Shown: positions 17,081 through 25,618 of the stretch, in pieces
Numbering within the stretch: position 1 is the stretch's first letter
Layout of the letters: every line of letters starts with the position of its first letter
Source of the DNA: Hyphomonadaceae bacterium
GTDB taxonomy: Bacteria > Pseudomonadota > Alphaproteobacteria > Caulobacterales > Hyphomonadaceae
Length of the DNA: 64,000 nt
Assembly: GCA_022844345.1 (NCBI GenBank)
Contig: JALHLU010000004.1
Span: 62,001-126,000, forward strand
Reading direction: 5' to 3'
Notes under the pieces: model-generated
The model's input: only the letters and a program-made list of their open reading frames with translations
Database searches by the model: none
What the model was told of the DNA's origin: nothing
Made by a program: the position numbers and the translations under genes

Positions 17081-18190
17081 CTACATCACTTCGATGTCGG
17101 CCTGCAGCGCGCCCGAAGCCTTAAGCGCTTGCAGGATCACGATCAGGTCGCGCGGGGATACGCCCAGCGCATTGAGGCCCGTCACCAGCTGGCTCAGCGG
17201 CACGCCATTGCCGCCGAGAATGGCCAGCCGCGCCGGGTCCTCGGCGATGGCGATGTCCGTCTGCGGCACCACGACCGGTGGCGCGTTGGTGAAGGAGTTG
17301 GGCATGGCGACGCCCGGCGTCTCCTGGACCTGGATGGTCAGATTGCCCTGCGCGATGGCCACGGTGGACACGCGCACATTCTCGCCCATCACGATGACGC
17401 CTGTGGTTTCGTTGATGATCACGCGGGCGCGCTGTTCAGGTTCGATCTCCAGTCCCTCGATCTGTGCGATCAGGCTCGACATGTCGCCGAACGCTGTCGG
17501 GCGGCGCAGTCGCACCGTCGCCGGGTCCATCGCGAACGCTGCATTCGAGCCGACGAACGCGTTGATGGCGCCGGCAATACGCGAGGCGGTGGTGAAATCA
17601 GGATTGCGCAGCGACAGGCGCAGTTCGGTCTGCGCCGACATGTCGAAGCGCAGCTCGCGTTCGATGGTCGCCCCGTTGGGAACGCGGCCATTGGTGGGGA
17701 TGTTGCGGGTCAGCGACGTACCGGAATTTCCGCCTGCCGTGAACGCGCCGACCGCCACTGACCCTTGAGCCGAAGCATAGGCCTGGCCGTCCGCGCCCAG
17801 CAGGGGCGTCGCCAGCAGCGTGCCGCCTTCGAGACTGCCAGCATCGCAAACGGCCGATACGGTCACGTCGATCCGGGTTCCGTTGGCGGCGAAAGGGGGC
17901 AGGTTGGCGGTCACCATGACGGCGGCGGCGTTCTTCGTATTCAGCACGCTGTCGCGCGTGTTGATGCCGAGGCGCTCCATCATGCTCTCGATCGACTGGC
18001 GCAGCATCGCGCAGTTGCGCAGGCTGTCGCCCGTGCCATTGAGGCCGAACACCACGCCATAGCCGATCAGCTGGTTGTCCCGTACGCCTTCGACATCGAT
18101 AATGTCCTTCAGGCGCGTGCCGGCCCCGACGGGGCTCACCAGCATGGCGGCGGCAAGGATGCAGGAGAGAATTCTGGCGAGCGCGCGCAT
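17081..18190 (-). CDS. flgI: Flagellar P-ring protein FlgI
   Basis: A 369-aa exported protein with a cleavable signal peptide (MRALARILSCILAAAMLVSP). The mature start TRLKDIIDVEGVRDNQLIGY and GTGDSLRNC are diagnostic of FlgI, which assembles the periplasmic P ring around the rod. The end, GVSPRDLIVILQALKASGAL, is also conserved. It heads a leftward operon with flgJ and the FlbY-like gene and is divergent from fliX across a 180-bp region with a perfect CtrA-type box. Confidence 0.95.
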   Translation of the reverse strand: MRALARILSCILAAAMLVSPVGAGTRLKDIIDVEGVRDNQLIGYGVVFGLNGTGDSLRNCAMLRQSIESMMERLGINTRDSVLNTKNAAAVMVTANLPPFAANGTRIDVTVSAVCDAGSLEGGTLLATPLLGADGQAYASAQGSVAVGAFTAGGNSGTSLTRNIPTNGRVPNGATIERELRFDMSAQTELRLSLRNPDFTTASRIAGAINAFVGSNAAFAMDPATVRLRRPTAFGDMSSLIAQIEGLEIEPEQRARVIINETTGVIVMGENVRVSTVAIAQGNLTIQVQETPGVAMPNSFTNAPPVVVPQTDIAIAEDPARLAILGGNGVPLSQLVTGLNALGVSPRDLIVILQALKASGALQADIEVM

Positions 18191-18314
18191 GGAGTTCCAG
18201 ACATCGGTTTGCGGAATTGATCCGACCGTTCTGGCCGCAGCGTTCTTCGCCTCCAGTTCTGATCCCCAATTGGCAACAAAGGCTTAAGCCTCCTTGCCCA
18301 AGGCCTAACGAAGC

Positions 18315-18329
18315 TTAAGCCGCCGTTAA
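18315..18329. promoter_or_regulatory. CtrA-type box in the flgI/fliX divergent promoter
   Basis: TTAA (18315-18318), seven bases, TTAA (18326-18329) followed by CC, a perfect match to the CtrA full site TTAA-N7-TTAA. It is 42 bases upstream of fliX and 125 upstream of flgI. Cell-cycle control of class II flagellar genes by CtrA is established in Caulobacter; occupancy here is inferred. Confidence 0.6.
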
Positions 18330-18370
18330 CCAACTGGGTCAAATGTGCCGGGTCAGGAGACCCGTTCGCG

Positions 18371-18808
18371 ATGAAGGTAAGCACGACCTCATCCACATCT
18401 GCAGCCGGCGCTGCCGGCAATGGCGCAAGGCCGGCCGCCCAAGGTTTTGGCGACCTTCTGGGCGCCAGCAATGTTGCGGCCCGTGCTCCGGCTTCGGGCG
18501 TCTCGGGTTCGGCTCCAGTTTCCGGAATCTCTGCGCTTCTTGCGCTTCAGGGCATTGGTGGGCCCGAAGCCCGCGCCCGCGCGCTGCGCAAGGGCCGCCG
18601 CCTGCTCGATGCGCTCGACCGGCTCCAACTGGCCATGGTCGGCGAGGGCCCCACCACCCGCCACCTCTCGCTGCTCAAGGGCGCGCTCGCCGAGCAGCGC
18701 GAAGCCTCCGGCGACCTTGGCCTGGACGACACCCTGAACTGGGCCGAAGTCCGCGTCGCGGTTGAGGCCGCCAAGCTCGAGAAGGCCAGCGAAGCCGCCC
18801 CGGCCTGA
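18371..18808 (+). CDS. fliX: Flagellar assembly regulator FliX
   Basis: A 145-aa protein with a low-complexity Ala/Gly/Ser N-terminus and a conserved C-terminal half (ALRKGRRLLDALDRLQLAMV, then ALAEQREASGDLGLDDTLNW). In Caulobacter FliX works with FlbD to couple basal-body assembly to sigma-54 flagellar transcription, which fits the sigma-54-type flagellin promoter here. Divergent from flgI with a shared CtrA-type box. Confidence 0.9.
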   Translation: MKVSTTSSTSAAGAAGNGARPAAQGFGDLLGASNVAARAPASGVSGSAPVSGISALLALQGIGGPEARARALRKGRRLLDALDRLQLAMVGEGPTTRHLSLLKGALAEQREASGDLGLDDTLNWAEVRVAVEAAKLEKASEAAPA

Positions 18809-18947
18809 GGGCTCGCCTGAACCGCGACCGGCGGCCTGAGTCGCGCGGTGCGGGTGATGCCGCAGTGCAGCAAATGCCCGATACGTGAGCTGACGCTCAC
18901 ATATAAATGTCGTGTGACAGCCATGGCCAGAAATTTGCAGCAATAAC

Positions 18948-18976
18948 AAACGCCCGGGCCCTGAGTCGGGGCGTTT
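18948..18976. terminator. Probable bidirectional terminator after fliX
   Basis: AAACGCCC (18948-18955) / GGGCGTTT (18969-18976), with A's leading in and T's leading out. Lies between fliX and dksA. Confidence 0.45.
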
Positions 18977-19055
18977 ACGGGGGGTGGCGGGTCATGTATA
19001 GGACCCGCCCATCTGAGGCGGCCGGTACCGGGGCCGACTAAGGGAGCTAGACGTA

Positions 19056-19469
19056 ATGGGCGCCAAGACCACGACGTACAGGCCGACCGAGAGCGAGCCC
19101 TATATGGGCAAGAAGCAGCTCAAATACTTCAAGGAGAAGCTGCTCGCCTGGAAGGAGGAGATCCTCCAGGGCAACCGTCAGACGATCAACGAGATGCAGG
19201 AAAACGTGGCCCCGATCCCGGACCTCGTGGACCGCGCCTCGTCCGAGGCTGACCGCGCCCTCGAACTGCGCACGCGTGACCGCGAGCGCAAGCTGATCGC
19301 CAAGATCGACGCGGCCATCCGCCGGATCGATATCGGCGAGTACGGCTACTGCGAGGAAACAGGCGAGCCGATCGGCATCAAGCGCCTCGAAGCCCGCCCC
19401 ATCGCCACGCTCTGCCTCGAGGCCCAGGAACGCCACGAGCGCAAGGAACGCACAATCCGGGACGATTGA
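19056..19469 (+). CDS. dksA: RNA polymerase-binding transcription factor DksA
   Basis: A 137-aa DksA/TraR protein: N-terminal helical hairpin, then DRASSEADRALELRTRDRER (coiled-coil with the acidic tip) and the zinc-finger region IGEYGYCEETGEPIGIKRLE. It acts with ppGpp at the RNA polymerase secondary channel. Only the first Cys of each CxxC pair is kept (CEET and CLEA), so a classical four-Cys zinc site cannot form, as in the cysteine-poor DksA versions found in many alphaproteobacteria. The gene stands alone after the fliX terminator. Confidence 0.92.
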   Translation: MGAKTTTYRPTESEPYMGKKQLKYFKEKLLAWKEEILQGNRQTINEMQENVAPIPDLVDRASSEADRALELRTRDRERKLIAKIDAAIRRIDIGEYGYCEETGEPIGIKRLEARPIATLCLEAQERHERKERTIRDD

Positions 19470-19558
19470 TCGTCCAACTGTGATGTGTCGGTAAACCCTG
19501 TGGCAGCAGCAATACCGCGTTTGCGCGGCTTTGCGCCAATCGATCTACGCAGGCGTTC

Positions 19559-20176
19559 TCACCGGCGCTCCGGCGGCTCGAACGCTGGCAGATGCCATTT
19601 CCAGCGGATTGCGCCGGCGCGCACCGCGAAGCCCAGCGCCACCGCAATCCCGCTCGCCGGCGTCCAGTCGAGGCCGAACAGCCGCAGCCCGACGAAGACG
19701 CCCGCACTCACGATGGCAGCGGAAATGTATAGCTCCCGCCGCAGCAGGATCGACGGCTCGCCCGCCAGCACGTCGCGGATGATCCCGCCGAACGTGGCCG
19801 TCAGCGCGCCCATCACGACACAGATCACCGGGTCGACGCCCAGCGACTGCGCCTTGGCCGCACCGACGCAGGCATAGACGCACAGCCCCACCGCATCGAG
19901 CCACAGCAGGGTCTGCTCATGCACGCCCCGCCCGCGCGTCAGGTAGACAAGGATCGCCACCACCGTGCAGACCACGACATAGCCCGCATCCTGCACCCAG
20001 AAGACCGGCGCCCCGATCAACAGGTCGCGCAACGTCCCGCCGCCCACGCCGGTGATCGCCGCAAAGAACACGAAGGTCAGCGCGTCCTGACGCTTCGCGG
20101 CCGCCATCAGCGCGCCCGATGCGGCGAACATCGCCACGCCGGCATAATCGAGGACGGCCAGGGGATTGATTTCCAT
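19559..20176 (-). CDS. Trimeric intracellular cation (TRIC/UPF0126) channel family protein
   Basis: A 205-aa membrane protein with seven predicted helices and the internal inverted duplication of the TRIC family: FAAITGVGGGTLRDLLIG in the first half and GALTATFGGIIRDVLAG in the second. Prokaryotic TRIC proteins are trimeric potassium/sodium-permeable channels. The start is the ATG at 20176. Confidence 0.88.
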   Translation of the reverse strand: MEINPLAVLDYAGVAMFAASGALMAAAKRQDALTFVFFAAITGVGGGTLRDLLIGAPVFWVQDAGYVVVCTVVAILVYLTRGRGVHEQTLLWLDAVGLCVYACVGAAKAQSLGVDPVICVVMGALTATFGGIIRDVLAGEPSILLRRELYISAAIVSAGVFVGLRLFGLDWTPASGIAVALGFAVRAGAIRWKWHLPAFEPPERR

Positions 20177-20236
20177 GGCTCGCTACTGAGCGCGAATTGC
20201 GTCGAGGGGCAATCGGTGAGTAGCTTCGCCATCTGA

Positions 20237-20665
20237 TTGGGAGGACGGGCCATCCGCACTCGCTCTGTCATCACCGCCATTCTCGGGCTGGCCAGCCTCG
20301 CCGCCGCCAGTCTCGGCGCAATCAGCCTTGCGCAGACGCCGGCGGCAACAGGAAAAACCGAGGCGCGCTATGCCGGCGGCTTCCGGCCTGACGCCTGCCG
20401 CTGGCCGGCGGAGGCGCGCCGCCGGCAACTCTCCGGCTGCTGCCAGATGGACCTCGAGATCGACGCCGCCGGCCGCATGGTGGCGGGCGATGGCGTCTGT
20501 TCGGACCCGATGTTCCTCGCCCCGACGCTGCGCTGCCTCGCCGCGCAGGACTTCGTGCCTGCGACGCGCAACGGCATGCCGGTGCCCGATCTTCAGCATC
20601 TCGAATACGAATGGCGCGCGACAACGCCGTCTGGAAATCTGTGCGCGAAACTGAAGACAAGTTAG
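20237..20665 (+). CDS. Periplasmic protein with a TonB-like C-terminal domain
   Basis: A protein of up to 142 aa with an N-terminal hydrophobic segment (VITAILGLASLAAASLGAIS) acting as signal or anchor. The rest follows the TonB C-terminal/energy-transducer pattern: YPaaA-like CRWPAEARRRQLSGCC, then LRCLAAQDFVPATRNGMPVP. Four cysteines could form disulphides. The start is uncertain: the frame opens at TTG (20237), but GGGAGG (20239-20244) overlaps it, so translation may begin a few codons later at a non-ATG codon. Confidence 0.55.
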   Translation: MGGRAIRTRSVITAILGLASLAAASLGAISLAQTPAATGKTEARYAGGFRPDACRWPAEARRRQLSGCCQMDLEIDAAGRMVAGDGVCSDPMFLAPTLRCLAAQDFVPATRNGMPVPDLQHLEYEWRATTPSGNLCAKLKTS

Positions 20666-20666
20666 G

Positions 20667-20756
20667 GCAGGGCGAGTCCTGCAGCCTTGTCTTGTTCCGA
20701 TCATGCTGACTCTCGTCAGGACATATAGCGATCGGTGATTTCGCTATTACCGATCG
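20667..20756 (+). promoter_or_regulatory. Hairpin-rich leader with two mutually exclusive inverted repeats
   Basis: Three structures in 90 bases: GCAGG (20667-20671)/CCTGC (20678-20682); CTGAC (20706-20710)/GTCAG (20715-20719); and a pair of overlapping repeats, ATAGCGA (20725-20731)/TCGCTAT (20741-20747) versus CGATCGGT (20729-20736)/ACCGATCG (20749-20756). The last two share bases 20729-20731, so only one can form. They precede the gene at 20797. Confidence 0.45.
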
Positions 20757-20796
20757 TGCCCTAAAGACGTCCTAGCGAGTCGCATGGGAGCCCCCT

Positions 20797-21303
20797 TTGG
20801 ATTTCGGATCGAGCTTTGCCGGCAGCGGCGACCCCGCACTCTACTGGTCGGAGCTGGCGCGCAACTGGGCGTCGGCCTTCACGTTGGTCGCCGCGCTGCT
20901 GGCCGGTTTCTTCGGCCTGTTCCGCTACCTGCGCTCCGAGCGCATGCGCCAGACCGAGCAGGTGCGCGAACTTTACACCATGTTCTTTGACAACGAGCGC
21001 TATCGCCGCATCCGCTTCGTGCTTGCCAATCCTGACTCGCCCGAATTCGCCGCCCTGCGCGCAGAACTCGCCACCGCCGGCATGCCCAAGCCGATGGAGG
21101 GCGAGTTGATCGATCTCCTCAACTTCTTCGAATTCGTCTCCGGCCTCACGCGTCGCGGTCTTGTCTCGCGCCGCGACATCGACTGGATGTTCGCCGGCTT
21201 CATTGATCGTGTCGTCGCGATCGACTTCGTGCGCGCCTATGTCCTGCGCCATGACTTCGACGAGCTGCACGACGCCTGCCGCCGGGCCGAGCGCCGGAAG
21301 TGA
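20797..21303 (+). CDS. Uncharacterised single-helix membrane protein
   Basis: A 168-aa protein with one transmembrane helix near residues 25-43, then a cytoplasmic helical domain (LRSERMRQTEQVRELYTMFF, DLLNFFEFVSGLTRRGLVSR) reminiscent of DUF4760-like proteins. The start is taken as TTG at 20797 with GGGAG (20786-20790) six bases upstream; no ATG with a ribosome site lies near. Function unknown. It is 45 bases upstream of a GDPD-family gene on the same strand. Confidence 0.6.
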   Translation: MDFGSSFAGSGDPALYWSELARNWASAFTLVAALLAGFFGLFRYLRSERMRQTEQVRELYTMFFDNERYRRIRFVLANPDSPEFAALRAELATAGMPKPMEGELIDLLNFFEFVSGLTRRGLVSRRDIDWMFAGFIDRVVAIDFVRAYVLRHDFDELHDACRRAERRK

Positions 21304-21348
21304 GCGCCGCGCCTGCGCTGCCCCCTGCGGATAACTTGGTAGGTGATA

Positions 21349-22338
21349 ATGTTGCGCATCCTTCTTTACGGCTGCGGCGGCCTGGCTCTTCTCGTGCTGG
21401 GTGTCGTGGTGTTCAACCTCTCGGCATTCGAGGCGCCGCATCGGGAGGGCGCCCCGCGCTTGATCGCGCATCGCGGCGTGCACCAGACCTACACTCGCGA
21501 CAATCTCGAGAACGAAACCTGCACCGCTGAGCTGATCAACACTCCGACGCACGGGCTTTTCGAGAACACCTTGTCCTCCATGAAGGCCGCCTTCGCTGCG
21601 GGTGCGGACGTAGTCGAGCTCGACGTTCATCTCACCCCGGAAGGGCAGTTCGCCGTCTTCCATGACTGGACGGTCGACTGCCGCACCAACGGAACAGGCG
21701 TTACTGAACAGCTGGCGATCGATTATCTCCGCACGCTCGATATCGGCTATGGTTACACCGCCGATGGCGGCGCGACCTACCCGCTGCGCGGAACCGGCGT
21801 GGGACTGATGCCAACCCTGCCGGAAGTTCTCGCGCACTTTCCGGATCAGTCCTTCCTCATCAACTTCAAGAGCAGACGTACGGAAGAGGGCGAGGCGCTC
21901 GCCGCGCTCATCGCCAGGCATCCGGAATGGCGGGGCACACTCTGGGGCGTCTATGGGGGCGCCGAGCCCACCGACCGCAGCCGCGAACTCATCCATGGCC
22001 TGACCGGCTACACTCGCCAGTCCATGATGAGCTGCCTGATCGATTATGAGCTTTGGGGCTGGACCGGCATCGTACCCGACAGTTGCCGCGACTCCGTCGT
22101 CCTCGTCCCCGCCAATTTCGCTTGGGCGATCTGGGGCTGGCCGCACAGGTTCACGAAGCGCATGGAGGCGGCAGGCTCACAGGTCATCCTGGCCGGACCG
22201 TTCGAAAACGGCGACTTCGGTACGCGTGGAATCGATTCTGTCGATGAGCTGAGCTACGTCCCTGAAGGCTTTGGCGGCTACGTCTGGACCAATCGCATCG
22301 AGGTCATCGGGCCAGCCCTGAACGCGCGCCAGCCGTAG
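21349..22338 (+). CDS. Glycerophosphodiester phosphodiesterase family protein
   Basis: A 329-aa protein with an N-terminal hydrophobic segment ([20 protein letters not shown]), so it is exported or anchored. GDPD active-site signatures are present: LIAHRGVHQ (catalytic His), [12 protein letters not shown] (metal-binding Glu/Asp) and [11 protein letters not shown] (second catalytic His). It would release glycerol-3-phosphate from deacylated phospholipids. A short stretch with two Cys after the first motif is unusual. The ATG at 21349 follows TAGGTG. Confidence 0.82.
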   Translation: MLRILLYGCGGLALLVLGVVVFNLSAFEAPHREGAPRLIAHRGVHQTYTRDNLENETCTAELINTPTHGLFENTLSSMKAAFAAGADVVELDVHLTPEGQFAVFHDWTVDCRTNGTGVTEQLAIDYLRTLDIGYGYTADGGATYPLRGTGVGLMPTLPEVLAHFPDQSFLINFKSRRTEEGEALAALIARHPEWRGTLWGVYGGAEPTDRSRELIHGLTGYTRQSMMSCLIDYELWGWTGIVPDSCRDSVVLVPANFAWAIWGWPHRFTKRMEAAGSQVILAGPFENGDFGTRGIDSVDELSYVPEGFGGYVWTNRIEVIGPALNARQP

Positions 22339-22365
22339 CGGGCCGCCCCCAACGCTGGCGCCGAA

Positions 22366-22461
22366 GTGACAGCCTTCCTCTATCGCTATCTCCCCTCGCT
22401 TCAGGGTGTTCCCCTCATCCCCTCGGGCGACTATGTCGAGTGGGTAAAGAGCCAGTCATGA
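22366..22461 (+). other. Short ORF before recR, possibly a gene remnant
   Basis: GTG (22366) opens a 31-codon frame containing [20 protein letters not shown] and ending in a TGA that overlaps the recR ATG by four bases (ATGA). It is in the same frame as the preceding GDPD gene, just after its TAG. Codon choice looks coding. It may be a tail fragment of a lost gene or chance; no family recognised. Confidence 0.25.
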
Positions 22462-23057
22462 TCAACCGCTCCGCCGGCCCGGAAATCCTCCGCCTGATCG
22501 ACCTCCTGTCGAAGCTGCCCGGGCTTGGGCCCCGTTCGGCCCGCCGCGCGGCCCTGCACCTGTTGAAAAAGCGCGACCAGCTGCTGGGGCCCCTCTCCGC
22601 CGCCCTGGCCGACGCCGCCTCGAAGGTTTCAGCCTGCTCCGTCTGCGCAAATTTCGACACGGTGAACCCGTGCTCCGTCTGCATCGCTCCCGGCCGCGAT
22701 GGCGGGGTGATCTGCGCCGTTGAGGATGTCGACGATCTCTGGGCGATGGAGCGGTCCGGCGCCTTCCGGGGAAAATACCATGTTGTGGGCGGAACCCTGT
22801 CGGCCCTCGATGGTATTAGGCCTGAAGATCTCAATATTGCTGCACTCGTTCAACGGGCCGGAAACCCGGATGTGCGAGAAGTAATCCTGGCGTTGAATGC
22901 CACCGTGGACGGACAGACCACCGCCCACTACATCACCGATAGGCTGTCGCATCTGCCGGTGAAGGTGACGCGTCTGGCCCATGGCGTCCCGGTGGGGGGC
23001 GAGCTGGACCATCTGGACGATGGCACGATTGCGGCTGCGATGGCTTCGCGTAGGTAG
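22458..23057 (+). CDS. recR: Recombination mediator protein RecR
   Basis: A 199-aa protein, the normal RecR length. Helix-hairpin-helix [20 protein letters not shown] near the start, a four-Cys zinc finger (CSVCANF, then PCSVC), and a Toprim core ([16 protein letters not shown]). With RecF and RecO it loads RecA at gaps. The usual upstream partners dnaX and ybaB are not present here. ATG 22458 is chosen over an in-frame GTG at 22440; AAAGAG lies upstream. Confidence 0.93.
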   Translation: MINRSAGPEILRLIDLLSKLPGLGPRSARRAALHLLKKRDQLLGPLSAALADAASKVSACSVCANFDTVNPCSVCIAPGRDGGVICAVEDVDDLWAMERSGAFRGKYHVVGGTLSALDGIRPEDLNIAALVQRAGNPDVREVILALNATVDGQTTAHYITDRLSHLPVKVTRLAHGVPVGGELDHLDDGTIAAAMASRR

Positions 23058-23078
23058 AAATTCCGGTTGGGGCGTCCC

Positions 23079-23327
23079 ATGGTGAAACGCAAGCATGTCC
23101 CGGTTGTCCTGACGGTCGCGGCCGTGACCGTTGGTGTCGGCATTGGTGTCTGGCTGATGCGCGAGCGGATCCGCAAGGTCGCCCGCGAGGCGCGCCAGAC
23201 GTCCCGCCGCATCAACGACCCGCTGGATGTGTTCGGTTCCGACGTTCCCGACCACGCCTTCGAAGGCGTCGCGAACTTCCCCCACATGCCCGAAGGCTGG
23301 CGTCCGCGCCGCGGCGCGCGCGACTAG
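23079..23327 (+). CDS. Small single-pass membrane protein
   Basis: An 82-aa protein with one transmembrane helix (VPVVLTVAAVTVGVGIGVWL) followed by a basic, then Pro/Arg-rich cytoplasmic tail. It starts 21 bases after recR, so it is probably read on the same message. No family recognised. A TTG four codons upstream is an alternative start. Confidence 0.55.
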   Translation: MVKRKHVPVVLTVAAVTVGVGIGVWLMRERIRKVAREARQTSRRINDPLDVFGSDVPDHAFEGVANFPHMPEGWRPRRGARD

Positions 23328-23477
23328 CGCTGGCTCTGACGTGCGGTATCGCCGCCCGTTCTGCCCGAGTCCCTTAATCATACGCCTTCGCCTCCCGGTG
23401 GAATCGGGCAAGCTTCCCTCCCGTGTTCGTTGAGCTTTGCGCTTGAACGGAACAAAGAAGGAACTTAAGGTCGCGGG

Positions 23478-24911
23478 ATGACATTAGACGCAATCCATAT
23501 CGTCCTGCTGCTCATCGCGCTGGCCGCGGCGGCGGCCGCCTTCGTGTTCTCGCAGCGCAAGCCGCCAGACACCGCCCACCTCTCGGCCGAGCTGGCTGAG
23601 CGCGGGCGTGAAGTCGCCAGCCTCAAATCCGAACGCGACCAGCTGCGCCAGCGCGCCGAAAAGGCCGAGCTGTCCCTCGCCGCCGAAGCCGCCCGCGCGT
23701 CCGAACGTGAAGCTGGCCTTGCACGCGAACGAGAGCAGTTCGCGAAAATGCAGGTTGAGAGCGAAGGGCGCTTCAAGGCGCTGGCCGATGCAGCCCTCCT
23801 CAAGTCCCAGCAGCAGTTCGTGGCGATCGCAGACGAGACGCTGAAGAAGCACAAGGAAGGCGCCGAGGGCGAACTCGGCAAGATGCTGAAGCCGATCCAC
23901 GAGACCTTCGGCCAGTTCCAGAAGAAGGTGGACGAGATCCAGAAGATGAGCGCCGAAGACCGCGCCAAGCTCGAGGAACAGATCCGGGGCGTCAGCGAAA
24001 GCGTGCGCAAGACCGAATCCGCCGCCGGCAAGCTCGCCAACGCGTTGTCCACCACGCGCCATGGCGGCCGCTGGGGCGAGGAGACGCTTCGCAACGTCCT
24101 CGAGATGGCGGGCCTTTCGCCCTATGCGGACTTCACCGAGCAGAACTCGTCCGAAACAGACAAGGGCAGGGTGCGGCCCGACGTCATCATACGTATGCCA
24201 GGCGGGCGCGAACTGGTGATCGATTCGAAAGTGTCGCTCGACGATTACCTCGCCGCCTCCAACGAGCCTGACCTTGCGAAGAAGAACCAGCTCCTCGCCG
24301 CCCATGCCGCCAAGGTCCGCGCCCACGTTACCAGCCTTGCGCGCAAGGACTACTGGAAGTCCTTCTCCGACCGTGTCGATTTCGTCGCCATGTTCATGCC
24401 GGGCGAGAATTTCTACGCCGCCGTCCTCGAATATGACCGCGAGATTTTTGACTTTGCCTCGAAGAACTCCGTCATCATCGTCACGCCCTCGACGCTGATC
24501 GCGCTCGCCAAGGCGGTCGCCTATGGCTGGCGTCAGGAACAGGCCGCGCGCAACGCCGAACAGGCCGTCGAACTCGGGCGCGAGCTCTACCAGCGCCTCT
24601 CCGTGATGACTGATCACATGGGCAAGGTCGGCTCAAACCTCGACAAGGCGGTCGACAGCTATAACGCCCTCGTGGGCTCCTACGAGCGCAAGGTGATGCC
24701 GCAGGTCCGCCGTTTCGAGGAACTGCAGATCCCCACCGAAGACCGCGCCGTCGCTGCGCCCGAGGAACTGGCCGTAAAGGCCCGTACGCCCCAGGCGCAG
24801 CTTGGCGATGGCCGCCAGGCCGAGCCAAAGGCGGATGCGAAATCGGGCGCCCCCCTGTTCGACGCCCTGCCCTCCGCTTCACCGGCTGCAGCGGGCGGAA
24901 AACGCAAATAG
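23478..24911 (+). CDS. rmuC: DNA recombination protein RmuC
   Basis: A 477-aa protein: an N-terminal membrane helix (IVLLLIALAAAAAAFVFSQR), a coiled coil (about 35-150), and the RmuC nuclease-like domain (about 165-400, with GGRWGEETLRNVLEMAGL, PGGRELVIDSKVSLDDYLAA and VDFVAMFMPGENFYAAVLEY). RmuC limits inversions at repeats and has been tied to phage restriction. The C-terminal 70 residues are low-complexity. Confidence 0.92.
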   Translation: MTLDAIHIVLLLIALAAAAAAFVFSQRKPPDTAHLSAELAERGREVASLKSERDQLRQRAEKAELSLAAEAARASEREAGLAREREQFAKMQVESEGRFKALADAALLKSQQQFVAIADETLKKHKEGAEGELGKMLKPIHETFGQFQKKVDEIQKMSAEDRAKLEEQIRGVSESVRKTESAAGKLANALSTTRHGGRWGEETLRNVLEMAGLSPYADFTEQNSSETDKGRVRPDVIIRMPGGRELVIDSKVSLDDYLAASNEPDLAKKNQLLAAHAAKVRAHVTSLARKDYWKSFSDRVDFVAMFMPGENFYAAVLEYDREIFDFASKNSVIIVTPSTLIALAKAVAYGWRQEQAARNAEQAVELGRELYQRLSVMTDHMGKVGSNLDKAVDSYNALVGSYERKVMPQVRRFEELQIPTEDRAVAAPEELAVKARTPQAQLGDGRQAEPKADAKSGAPLFDALPSASPAAAGGKRK

Positions 24912-25002
24912 TCCGCCCTATCAGGGTTGTCCGCGCGCGTTTCAGCTCCCCTCACGGGGTCGTTCACTTGACGTTTTTGCGTCTCGTCCATAGCTAGCGC
25001 TC

Positions 25003-25518
25003 ATGGCGATCCGCACCATCCTCACCGTACCCGATCCTGTCCTGAAGCAGGTCTCGAAGCCCGTCGACGCCGTCACGGACGAAACCCGCGCGCTGATGGA
25101 TGACATGCTGGAGACGATGTACGCCGCCCCCGGCATTGGCCTCGCCGCCGTGCAGATCGGGGTCCCCCTGCGCGTCATCGTGATGGATCTGGCGGGCGAG
25201 GGCGAACCCAGGGCCCCCCGGCATTTCGTGAACCCGGAAATCCTGGAGCTTGCCGGCGACAAGCAGCCGTACGAAGAAGGTTGCCTCTCGGTCCCGGATT
25301 ATTTCGACGAGGTCGAACGCCCCACGCGCGTGAAGCTCCGCTACCTCAACTACAAGGGCGAGCAGATCGAGGAATGGGCCGAGGGCATGTACGCCGTCTG
25401 CATCCAGCACGAGATGGACCACCTGCAGGGCACGCTCTTCATTGACCACCTGTCGCGCCTCAAGCGCGCCTATGCCATCAACAAGGTCAAGAAGGCCGCC
25501 AAGCGCAACGCGGCCTGA
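25003..25518 (+). CDS. def: Peptide deformylase
   Basis: A 171-aa metalloenzyme that removes the formyl group from new proteins. All three motifs are present: [10 protein letters not shown] (motif 1), EEGCLSVPD (motif 2, Cys ligand) and QHEMDHLQG (motif 3, two His ligands and catalytic Glu). A methionyl-tRNA formyltransferase gene often follows def; here the next gene is a leftward cytochrome gene, so the pair is split. Confidence 0.95.
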   Translation: MAIRTILTVPDPVLKQVSKPVDAVTDETRALMDDMLETMYAAPGIGLAAVQIGVPLRVIVMDLAGEGEPRAPRHFVNPEILELAGDKQPYEEGCLSVPDYFDEVERPTRVKLRYLNYKGEQIEEWAEGMYAVCIQHEMDHLQGTLFIDHLSRLKRAYAINKVKKAAKRNAA

Positions 25519-25618
25519 CCCGCGCGGCAGTCAAACTCCTGCTTGCCTTGCTGACTCCGGGAGGCGCTCTCAGCCAGAAAGCCCGGCGCTTTGCATCACC
25601 TGGAAGGCCGCCAGCACG

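Noticed and set aside
20837-22146. Long minus-strand open frames opposite real genes (for example across the GDPD gene, uvrB, atpA and atpG).
   Set aside because: They are mirror frames of GC-rich genes with Arg/His-rich or repetitive translations and no ribosome sites.
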